From positions 50,585,501-50,649,500 of the forward strand of contig CM075652.1 of assembly GCA_037953625.1 (NCBI GenBank): a stretch of 64,000 bases of DNA. Direction: 5' to 3'. The stretch is from Crotalaria pallida. Lineage: Eukaryota > Streptophyta > Magnoliopsida > Fabales > Fabaceae. Positions 12,188 through 21,962 of this stretch are shown here, in pieces (the stretch's first letter is position 1; every line of letters begins with the position of its first letter). The translations under genes were made by a program, and so were the position numbers. The notes under the pieces were generated by a model. The model saw only the letters and a list, made by a program, of their open reading frames with translations, searched no databases and had not been told where the DNA came from.

Positions 12188-12447
12188 GTATTCCATCAAC
12201 TTCGTCTCATTCCTCGAGTTCATCTTCTCACTGGTTCTTTGTCTTCAACTTCGTCTTCTTCTCACGCGGCAGCACGAGTTCGTCTTCTCACACGGCTCCG
12301 TTGGTCTTCTTCTTCGCTGAGAGAGAAAAGCCACACAGCAAAGCCGCCACCGCCTTCGACAGCAAAGTCGCCGCCACCTCCATCTCTGACAGCAGAGACT
12401 CAAGGTGTACATGATACGGGTATGTCACCAGTTTAGGAGTATCCATA
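12188..12447. other. Unassigned stretch, Ser/Pro-rich ORF only
   Basis: A 65-codon open frame at 12239-12436 encodes a Ser, Pro and Ala-rich low-complexity peptide. It could be a captured 5' gene fragment, but nothing identifies it and I do not call a gene. Confidence 0.3.
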
Positions 12448-12920
12448 TTTCAGAGGTCCCTGAACTTGAGTGTTTTTTTCGGAATTGATTCTTGAACTTT
12501 TTTTTTTCAAAATTTTGGATCCCTGAACGTTGCTCAAATTTTTGGAAATCGTCATTTCGTAACTTAAGTGATAATATAGCCAACAACAAGTCACGTCAAC
12601 TTCGTCACGAGAATAGTTAAAGTGCCACGTGAATTTTTCAAATAAAAAATATTTAAATTTATTATAAATAATTAAAAATCGTTTTTTTAAGAAAATCAAA
12701 CATTTAAATATTTCTTTAAAAATAAAAAAATCATGTGGTGCCACGTGATATTACATAGCACATCACTTATCGATGTTGCGAAAGCGATGTCCCATTTTGT
12801 CAGCCATATCATCACTTAAGTGACGGAATGACCATTTTCAATAATTTGAGCAAAGTTCAGGACCAAAAACATCGAAAAAATTCAAAAATTAATTAAAAAA
12901 ACATCTAAGTTTATGAAATA
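12448..12920. mobile_element. MITE, family 2 copy b
   Basis: It shares with 9752-10254 the outer words (GTCCCTGAACTT on the left, AAGTTCAGGACC and AACATCTAAG on the right), CACTTAAGTGA segments, and an AT-rich hinge. The arms pair into one hairpin. No coding sequence. Confidence 0.55.
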
Positions 12921-13080
12921 AAATCATAAATAAAACCTTTATTTTTTAACAAATTACCGGACAACAAATGTTAGAACAGAATAAAGTAGAATTTGTTTAA
13001 AAAAAAAAAACAGTAGAATTTTTAACGAGTGCAAGTGTGCACTGCACATAATTATACATAAGAGTTTAGATTTTAAATGG

Positions 13081-13472
13081 CTTAAATATCAAAATGGTTG
13101 TTGTAAATATTGATACATTTGAAATTGGACCCTGCAAAAAATATTTGGTTTTGGTCCCTACATTTACAAAATGTCTTTATTTTGGTCCCTCTTGTTAAAT
13201 GTGAATGAAAAACACCGAAAACGTGATGTATTATATTCTATGACCAATTAAGGATGATATTCATGCATTAATTCTCAAGGATAAAAAGAAACTTCCATTA
13301 CGTAAGAGAACCAATTAAAAAACCATGATAGTAGAGGGACAAAAACCTATGAAATCTAATAACAGATAGATCAAAATCAAAACGTTTTGTAAATGTAGGG
13401 ATCAAAATCATTTTTTTTCAGGGACCAATTTTAAAGGAGTCAATATTTACAGGGACCATTTTAGTATTTAAG
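13081..13472. mobile_element. MITE, family 3
   Basis: The left end CTTAAATATCAAAATGG pairs with the right end CCATTTTAGTATTTAAG. Inner words GGTCCCTACATTTACAAAA and TTTTGTAAATGTAGGGATC also pair, giving a long imperfect hairpin. A target duplication was not identified. Confidence 0.6.
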
Positions 13473-14169
13473 ACATCTTAAATTAAACATCTACTTTGTA
13501 TTTTTTATTTTTCACACCCAATACTATTATTTTTCCTCTTTCATCCTTTTAGTGGTCCCTGATTGTGGTGCTTCCTCCTCTAACTCTATTTTTTTTGTTT
13601 TATTACAAAATTACACGTTTACCTAGCTTTCTAGACCCCACAAAAAATAAAAAACCTTCCTTTTTTATCTCCTTCCTTCCTTCTTCTTCTTTTCCCCCCT
13701 CCCCATCCTCCTCGCCCTCTCCCTCCCCCTCGCGCTTTCCTCTCTCCATCTTACATACAGCTTCCTCATTTGGCAATCTTAGTTTTAGATTTGCTTCCTT
13801 GCTCCTGCCTCTTCACACGTGGCTGAGAGATGAGCTTGAAAACTAAAAAATAATACTTAAAGTTATGTCAAGGTAGAAAAATTTCCATCATCCCCTGCAT
13901 GGATTTAGGAAAAAAGATAAAACATAAAGTTTTGGAGTTTGAGGATGGTAGTGGTGTTGGTGGTGGCTTGGGGTTTGTGGGTCTAGGATTAGAATAAGAA
14001 TGGGGTTTGTAAGATTAGTTTTATAACTATGGATATTTTAGTCATATTATAATAAAAATGGGATTTAGAGATAATCCATGGGGTTTAAATTCCAAAACTC
14101 TGTCTCAAATAGCATTGCATATGTACTTGTTAATCAAGATTGGCCCAAAGGGTAGCTAAAGGGGTGTTG
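13473..14169. other. Unassigned stretch
   Basis: A pyrimidine-rich block at 13640-13800 and a 93-codon Ser/Pro/Phe-rich frame (13565-13846) are present. There is no homology I recognise and no splice or coding signal I would defend. Confidence 0.3.
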
Positions 14170-16127
14170 TGTAACACCCTAATGCTACCGACCCAAAAAG
14201 ATAAGGTTTTCAAAAAAAATTCGCAAGTGCTTACTTTGAAAGTTTATTAAATCATTTCTAAAACTTGCACTTGCCACCACCAGAAATTTTTACAAAAGAT
14301 AAAATAGGCACGTAACTTTCTCTTTTAAGCATAAAAAAGAATCCCGAATGTTCACAAAACACTTCGGGTTTAAACCATCATCCAGTGCCTATTCCAAACA
14401 CGCAATAGAAAAACAAGCTTTAGGCTTTCAACCAATATAAACAGAGTAATGCGAAAACATAAACTAAGAGTCCTAGAGCTAGGTTGCATAAAAGGGGTAG
14501 CACTTAGGGCCCCACACGTAGAGCTACTCTCCACTAGGGGGAGGGTGCCCTTCCTCGGCATCGAAAAAGCGAACGTAACTCCAACGGGGTAACTAAAAAA
14601 ACAACTTAAAACATGAGCATTTTATCGTAAATCAAAAAAAGCATTAAATAATAAACAACACGTAAACATAGCATTTCTCAACAACACACACACACATATA
14701 TAGCATTTTCTCAACATCACATATATTTAGCATTTACTCATTCACAATCCGGTTCATGATCACATTCTGATTCTCAAACACAACTCATTCTCAACACAAC
14801 CATATTCATAAATAATAAATACAACACATGTACCATTCGACCATTCTCAATCTGATTCTCAATCACATTCATAATCATAGTATGCATATGCGTATGCTCA
14901 TGATGCATGAACTTTATGCATCCTCATCTCATATCGTGCACATGATGCATGCACGTCTCTCATGGTCCGAATCTTGGATCCCACATGCCTTGAATCCTTC
15001 TCTTGGATTCCTTTTTCTTTTCTCTTTTCTATTTTCATAAATAATCATAGGCATTAAGATACAACATGTAACACCCTCACAATTATATATTTTAATTACT
15101 AATAATTAAGTTGATTTTTACTTAGGACTTGAAAATTTTGTTTTAAATCTTAATGAAAATCCGACAGAGTTTCCTCTGTTTATCGGACTTCCTAAAAATT
15201 TAGAATTTTCACCTGTCAAAAAAGTACAATCCAGAAAAACATTTCAACTTCTAAATATAATAATTAACTTTACAAGCCCTAACAACGACATATAACAAAC
15301 TCGGGCTTACAGTGATTAGATTATTTCAAAAACCCAAAATAGATTAATTATAATATAATGACCATAATACACTCTAAACTAAATTACACTCCACGGTGTG
15401 GAGTGCACTCCTGATCGGCCAGTAATAGTGCAATCTCAATCTCTGTACCTGTAAAGGATAGTAAGGGAGTGAGCATTGCACATGAAATAGGAAAGCAGTT
15501 TCTCATTAGACATAATTACCCACTAAGCCAAGCACAATTATCACTTAGATCATATAGCACAATTTGTCCACCGGCACACATCATGCATTCACGTTTTAGC
15601 AATCCATTTCAGATTTCATTTATATTTCTCATTACCTATCATTTTGTTTCACTTGTCATCTCTTTCATTCTTGACATCTGTTCATCTTTTCAACATTTTC
15701 ATCTCTTTCTCACTTTCGTCTTTCACATCACTTTCATTTTTTTATTTCCCTTTTCATTACCTTCACTTACTCATATTATCAGTTTTCATCTCATCGTTAT
15801 AAGTCATACACTTTTTCGAAATCGTACACCGTATGTCACCTCACAATCAGAGGCTAACATACCCAAATAACATCGCATGTCTCCTCACGGTCAGAGGACA
15901 ACATACACACATCTTTTCATTCTTCAAATCATTTTATCTTTTCTTTACCATTAGGGATTAGCGCACCTGTTAGGGCATTTCACACCCACTAGGACTTTCA
16001 CCCAATCCAGGTAACTTGCCACCTATTAGGCCACGGTTGACACCCATTAGGACTAAAAGCAACATCTCAACTCTTTTACCATCACATTCACATTTTCTCT
16101 TTTCAAAACTTTTATTATTGTGCAGCA

Positions 16128-16274
16128 TGATTGATCCGTTGGATACACCCGCCTAACGGGGCATTTACGGGACCTAATAGGTAACTTGCACCTGGATTGG
16201 GTAACTTGTGCCTAATGGGTAACTTGTCACCTAACAGGGCACCTAATGGGTCGGTGTATCCCAAGGATCAATCA
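16128..16274. repeat. Foldback with interior short repeats in LTR B
   Basis: CATGATTGATCC...GGATACACC on the left pairs with GGTGTATCCCAAGGATCAATCAT on the right. Between them are several direct copies of a CACCTAATGGGTAACTTG-like word. The same word also appears inverted at 15970-16060. Confidence 0.6.
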
Positions 16275-17093
16275 TAGCTGCAACTTTAACCATTTTTATA
16301 ATTCCATTTATTTATATTCAAAACAATATCACACTTAGGATCGTTGGCAACATTATTTGCATTATCACATAAAAGTAAAATCCACACATATTCCAATAAA
16401 TTCACAAATTAATTCAATTACTCGCATTAACACATATTCACCAATTCAATCAACATTTAGTATAAAGAGCATTTAGCATTAATACATACCAATTTCTATG
16501 CATTCTCAAAGTTTGCTTTTTATTTCTTTAATTAAATCAATCTACTCTATTCCTTCATAATCCTAGGGATTTAATAACACCAAAATAACATATAAATCCT
16601 AGCAAGCTCTTATGAACTAATTTGAACCTATTCCCTAGAACAAACCAATGCTCACTGTAACCACTCCCTTACCTCACCCTTGTAGAGAGAGAGAGCTCCA
16701 ACACTATGGGAGAGAGAGAGAGAATGAGCTAGAAGCCAAAAAAAGGAAAATTAGTTAGAGATTGGGGAGGGGAATTCGAAATCTATGAAGGAAAGGAGGA
16801 ATAGAGTTGTATTCCACTTACCTTGAGCTTGAGAGATGAGAACCAAGAATGGGTGTTGGCCCTAACTCATACCCATGAATTGAGAGAGGAAGAACTTGAG
16901 AGATTAAAGGGAGATTAAGTGTTTAAATGTGTTGGGGATTGATTCTCAATGCTTATTTGTGGATTGAAATGGTGATTTGAGGTGAAATCTAGAGAGAGAA
17001 TGGGGAGCTGTTCGTGACCTAGGAGAGAAAGTGAAGTTGAGTTATGAATGAGATTGTTGGCTGAAACACGTTTTTAAGACTGTCTGCACAAAA

Positions 17094-17302
17094 CACTCGA
17101 GTGTTTTCCAAAAGACTCGAGTGTTGCCTTTAAAAATACTCGAGTCTTTTCCAAAAGACTCGAGTATACCTGAGAGTTCAAATTTCCCCAATTCTAAATC
17201 TGTAAAACACTCGAGTCTTTTCACAAAGACTCGAGTAGTGCCTGAAAGAGTCATTTTCCAACTAGCCAGAACACTCGAGTCTTTTCCAAAAGACTCGAGT
17301 AT
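17094..17302. repeat. ACTCGAGT palindrome array in LTR B
   Basis: Eight or so copies of CTCGAG with ACTCGAGT context are arranged in pairs. Several pairs form larger inverted repeats: ACTCGAGTCTTTT, a 2-base spacer, then AAAAGACTCGAGT. Related arrays lie in LTR D (31260-31293 and 32313-32640), while LTR C has TAATCGATTA palindromes in the corresponding places. Confidence 0.8.
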
Positions 17303-18754
17303 TTTGCCCAGTACCCTATTTATTCATTTTCCTATTTTCCTCCTATTTTCTTCCTGCTTCAAATCGAGATAACTTCTTCGTTACCCGTTGGATCTTGCTC
17401 AAATTTGGAAGCAAGCTTCCTGAAATCCTTATTTTCATATCCAACGGTGAAAAGTTTGTTTTGAGTCCTAAATCTTTTATTTTGATTTTCTAACCTACGT
17501 TATGTTTTAATACCGAATTATCTATTTTTCTGACCTGTTTCTAACTTCAATTTAATGCTCCTTTCTTTTCCTAATCCAATATTACTATTATTTATCTTTT
17601 CTAATGCTTGAACACTTATTTTAATACATATTTATGGTTTTATTATTATTATCTCAATTATCTCTAACTATTATTAATTGGCTTGCACTTAGGTTTAAAA
17701 TTTGGGATGTTACACAACATTTGGATTTCCATTCATTCACTTTACCCTTCTTGGGCATTCATTCTCTTTACCCTTCTTGGGTTCTCGTTCATTCTCATTG
17801 CAGCTGTTACTGCATTCTCATGTCTTTGCAGTTGTTACTACACTTTTCTCATATCATCCTCACATCACCCTCCACTCCAGGGATAGGACCACACCGGGAG
17901 TACGTATTCCCCAACCAATGCTTGCACCATACTTTACCCTTCTAGGGTACCTCGTACAACTTGGGCCGTTTTACCCTAGTTGGCTATAGCGAGAATCACC
18001 GTCCGTGATCGCGAAGTGCCTAAGTGGTTGATAGGATCAAGGCTGTTTGTGGAACCAACCCCCGACACGGGTAACTAACCTGGCCCTCTGGTGGATCAAG
18101 GTCCCACGCAATAATTTGCCCCACGGTTGTTTCAACGACATACCATGACCACTATAGCACTCTCGTTCGTAGGTTCAAAGAACTGTCACGTCATGTCCTT
18201 CCCAAAACTCTCGCTGATCAACCTTATCTCCCCTTATATGACTCAATACGTAAACATGACATAGTGGTTTCTCCTTTCACTTTGAGCTTCATTTATTTAG
18301 AAAACGTTCATTGAAAAAGCCCAACTTCAATTGAGAATTTCGTTCCTTTCACTTTCTCACCTTAATACCAAATTCGTTGAAAGGGGATTGGTGAATAAGA
18401 TCTTCCTCAAAATTCTTCTTATTGGGTCTATCACCCTCACGACTACCCCTTGGTTCTACCTTAACCGATTACTTCAAAAGAGTTTTGTAACACCCCAAAT
18501 TCTTAATCTCTGATTAATAAAAATTAATTATAAAGTTTATTTATAATTAATTACTTTTATTATAATCTTTGATTAATTATGTGTGTTGTGTATGTGTTTG
18601 ATAAAAGAGAATATATGAAAAATGTTTTGATAATTATTTTTATGTGAAAATATAGGTTTTGCATATTAATCCTTGTTTTAGGACCTAAAAGTAATAATAT
18701 AAAGGTTTTGGAGGAAAATGAAATAAAATAAAAAAATTTCAAAATTTTGGCCAA

Positions 18755-19918
18755 TCTTATCGATTAGACCAAGAGCCTAATCGATTATAATATGTCAACA
18801 GAACCAAGTTAGTGCTTTGATGAGTAATCAACCACTAATTACTATGTTTTGACACGAAATCAACCCTTAGACACGTCCCAGAACGTGTGTCGACCTGCAT
18901 GGATGTTTAATTTGGCTATTTAAAGCCTTGGTTGATGAATTTGGGTCTCATTTTGTTGCCTTAGCGTGAAAATCGCAGTTAGGGTTCTTCATTTCTTCTC
19001 TTCGATTCTCCTTGGTTTCTGAGAGTTAAATCACATATTATACACCATTGTGAAGCTTACATTCATAGCATCACAAAAGACACCAAAATCATGAGTCAAG
19101 AGTGAGTGTGCTAAGAGTTCTAAGTCTTGCAAGTTGGAGTCTCCATTTTGCAGCAACCAGAAACTGAGTTCTGGAGCTTACTTTAAGCTTTGATTTTGGT
19201 AAGCTCATGAACCCTTTTGATTTCAAACTTGTTCCATTCTCTTGTGCATATTGCAAAGAATAAAACCTAACCATTTTCCCTAATTCTTATGCATGTTTGA
19301 TTGGTTAAAAAATCTGGTTTTGAACCCCTGCTGAAATGGTTCTGCATGTTCTGCTATAAAGGGATTTTTGGGGAATTTGAGTTTAAAAGTTTTCTCTTTG
19401 TGAAGTTTATGTTCTATCAAGTCTGTAAGGTAAGGGGAAAGCTGTTCATACACTAGATTGAGATTAAAGCATGTGAATTTACATCGGGAGCCAACAAGAG
19501 GCTCTAAAGGGCTTAGTTAATTTGGATTTTTGGTTTGGAGACCAATTTGTGCTCTAAGGTTGATTTGAGCAAGTCATGTTTGATGCATGCAAGCTGTATA
19601 AACCCTGAAATCATGAGTTAATTGAGTAATTCGTGTTTTGGTATTATGAGTTGTTGTTTTCATGGTTTTTATGCATAATTAAGTGAATGAATGTAATCTC
19701 TGTGATATGATGTGTTCTAAGTGTTTTCTGTGAATGTTTGGTTTGAGTTAAATTTGGTTAGAATTGAAAATGGTATGTTAAAACCCAAATTTTTATGCAT
19801 TATGCTAATAGTCTAATCGATTAGACTGTAGGCTAATCGATTAGACTGATACTGTCTGATGCAGAATTGAAAATTTTAACAGGCTAATCGATTAGATGCT
19901 ATGCTAATGGATTAGATT
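18755..19918. repeat. TAATCGATTA palindromes in LTR C
   Basis: Two copies lie at 18755-18791 and four at 19811-19918, one of them decayed to CTAATGGATTAG. The best copies are 12-bp palindromes, CTAATCGATTAG. Both groups lie where LTR D has ACTCGAGT copies. Confidence 0.7.
18914..18927 (+). promoter_or_regulatory. TATA box of LTR C
   Basis: GGCTATTTAAAGCC lies about 430 nt from the LTR start, at the same place as CTATATAAACC in LTR D (31421). It marks the likely start of LTR transcription. Confidence 0.5.
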
Positions 19919-20695
19919 GGTTCAAAATACTTTAAAATGTCATTTTAATTTCTGAACCATTAATTAAATACTTAAATGGATTTCATGGACTGAATATATG
20001 ATGGAAAAATGTCTGATTGGGTATTTTATAATTTTCTTGTGAATTATTCATGAAATGAGCTTTAATTACTTTGTGATAATGTTGGAAATTATCAAGTAAT
20101 TCAAATACCAATCAAATGAGTTTGTCTGTAATGCATTCAAACATGGAGACTGGACGATAGATCGAATTCATGTTTATGTAACATGAGGACAGCCTCTGGG
20201 AGTGCCAAATAACGACTCGCTTGATGACACATTTATGAGTTAAAGAAGTGGCAGGTACATGTAGAGACTGATGATGTGATTATTACGTTGGGAACGTGAC
20301 ATCTGCTGGAGATGCGGCGTTTTGTATCACTACCAAGCTTGTTCGTAATACATTCGGGGAATGTATTGAATTGTACTGCGAAAAGTACATAGTAGAGGAA
20401 TTGTACACCGGAGTTTGAGGATGGATGACCGAGAGTGGAAATAGTTTTTATGGAAGTTAGGTCTTGAGTGATAAGACATCATACATCATGCCACTCATAA
20501 TTATAAATGAGATTTGATTGATAATTTGAGTGTGAGCATATGATATGCATTATTATCTGTCATTGACTTATATGTATAATAATTTGTGTCTGATGACCTG
20601 CCTGGTTGATATATGCTTTACACATGCTAATTGTTAAATCTTTACTCTCTTTCGATTATGTGTACGTTCTGCTTATCCCCATGCCTTAGAAGGTG

Positions 20696-20872
20696 ATGTC
20701 ACGCTATCTCGCCTGCATCGAGATCCGCCCTCTCCCTTGTGGAGTGAGAGTCTATGAGGACCATAGAGCAGTGTATGAGGGTGAGGTGGAGTTGACCTTC
20801 TATCACCCTAACCCACTGGTCCATATTCGTCCTCGTAGATTCAGGATCCCCATTATCTATGCTATGCACGTA
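20696..20872 (+). pseudogene. LTR-embedded ORF, copy in LTR C (3'-truncated)
   Basis: The open frame from ATG at 20696 keeps 59 codons that align without gaps with the ORF in LTR D (33366). It has CIEIRPLP near the start and FYHPNP in the middle. By hand count, 46 of 59 residues are identical; 19 codons differ only synonymously and 13 differ in amino acid, mostly conservatively. Homology ends at 20872, where the LTR is broken, so the C-terminal part is missing. The start is preceded by AAG|GTG, which resembles a 3' splice site. I do not recognise the family. Confidence 0.5.
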
Positions 20873-20914
20873 TTAGAAATTGGTAGAAATTAGAAAAGAA
20901 AAGAAAATTTTTTC

Positions 20915-21034
20915 GACCACATTAATTAAAAGTATTAGTAGATAGGGCTGTTACACTTAGCATCCCAATTTGAGGACCACACTAATTAAAAATATTAGTA
21001 GATAGGGCTGTTACACTTAGCATCCCAATTTGAG
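20915..21034. repeat. 60-bp tandem duplication
   Basis: Two nearly identical 60-bp units start with GACCAC at 20915 and 20975. Each contains TAGTAGATAGGGCTGTTACA and ends CCCAATTTGAG. They lie just beyond the broken end of LTR C. Confidence 0.85.
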
Positions 21035-21360
21035 CAATACATAAAATAGTTTTTTTCCCTCCAGGTGTGTGAGTAGACCCTTTTCTTTCATTCCCTTCTT
21101 AATATACGTGAGTTATATTTTATCTTTAAAAAGTGAATGTCATGGAGGCTAATGATGATTATGAGAGTAATTTTGGAACTTTAAATAAAAAATTATAGAA
21201 AGAGTTTGATGCAAATAGGGTGTTAATAAAATTTGCAAAAATTTACTAAGCAAGGAGTCTAACTTGCTTCCCAATGCCCAATTTAGCTAACTTGAGACCA
21301 CCATGCTAATGCGCAAATATCACTGATAAAATTAATATACATACACAAAGAGAAAATAGA

Positions 21361-21517
21361 TGGTGCACTAATAGTGTAAATGCTTTTTACACCGTCAGTG
21401 CATCATCCACCATTCATGTGTTTATGGTTATTGGCCTTCTAATAAAAGTAATACAAATGAATGGTAGATGATAGACCAATGGTGTAAAAAAACATTACAC
21501 CGTCAGTGCACAACCAT
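21361..21517. mobile_element. Short MITE
   Basis: The left arm (TGGTGCACTAATAGTGTAAA, with TTTTTACACCGTCAGTGCA) pairs with the right arm, which carries ACACCGTCAGTGCACAACCA. The 157-bp unit can fold into a hairpin. No coding sequence and no certain target duplication. Confidence 0.6.
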
Positions 21518-21564
21518 TAATCTCAACATATATTCAAAAATAAGAAGTTTTGGGCTTCGTCCTA

Positions 21565-21962
21565 TGTTATGTGGTAAGTTGCCTTGATTTCGAGGATCAA
21601 GGTGCCTCCTAAGAAAGAATAGAATAAGAGAGAAATAATGTTTATTTTTTTCTCCGTTCATTCATTTCATGCTTTGGGATTTATAACAACTCTCATGTCA
21701 CCAATGAGTGGTTGTCCGTGACTTGGGGTGACAAAAATTATTACATGTTGTAAGAAAGTTAAAATGGAAAGTACAACTAATATTGTTGTTACGAAATGTT
21801 GAATATTAACAACAACAACAACATTACTTGGTGAAATAGTCATTGAGATAACTTGGTAGATTATGTCCTCTTTTTGGCCTTTCATTCAATGACTTTATTT
21901 CTGCCTCGTTGGTTCCAGCTTCATCAACAATAGTGCCTTCATTGGTGGAGTTGTTACTATCA
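21565..21962 (-). repeat. 3' LTR of the chromovirus
   Basis: This is the left copy, matching 26373-26764. On the minus strand it contains the last 46 codons of the pol reading frame, which stops at 21824. Confidence 0.85.

Larger units (their letters stand above)
15067..17714 (-). mobile_element. Solo LTR B with CAACA target duplication
   Basis: The segment begins TGTAACACCCTCAC and ends GGGATGTTACA, and is flanked by CAACA at 15062-15066 and 17715-17719. TG...CA ends plus a 5-bp duplication and no internal coding region make it a solo LTR of 2648 bp. On the minus strand a TATA-like GAATAAATAGGG (near 17316) fits an LTR promoter. It carries a palindrome array at 17094-17302 and a second foldback at 16128-16274. 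It sits inside LTR A. Confidence 0.75.
14170..18485 (-). repeat. LTR A (TGTAACACCC type), truncated, interrupted by LTR B
   Basis: It starts TGTAACACCCTAATG at 14170, continues to 15066, and resumes at 17715 after the inserted LTR B. It then runs to about 18485, where LTR C starts. The far terminus is missing, so it is a partial LTR. Orientation is judged leftward from resemblance of its layout to the long LTR at the start of the window. The ORFs at 17634-17989 are repeats of a TTTACCCTTCTTGG word and are not genes. Confidence 0.45.
18486..20872 (+). repeat. LTR C, 3'-truncated relative of LTR D
   Basis: It starts TGTAACACCCCAAATTC and can be followed by eye against LTR D (31001 onward). Shared segments are the first 100 bases, the TATA region, the GACACCAAAATC segment, the GAGGCTCTAAAGGGC segment, the ATGAGGACAGCCTCTGGG segment, and the ORF at 20696. 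Similarity stops abruptly at 20872, after ATGCACGTA, so the 3' part is lost. No target duplication can be assigned. Confidence 0.65.

Noticed and set aside
17094..17302. CRISPR-like regular repeats
   Set aside because: Repeat units are short palindromes with irregular spacing in a plant LTR; there are no spacers of uniform length and no cas genes.
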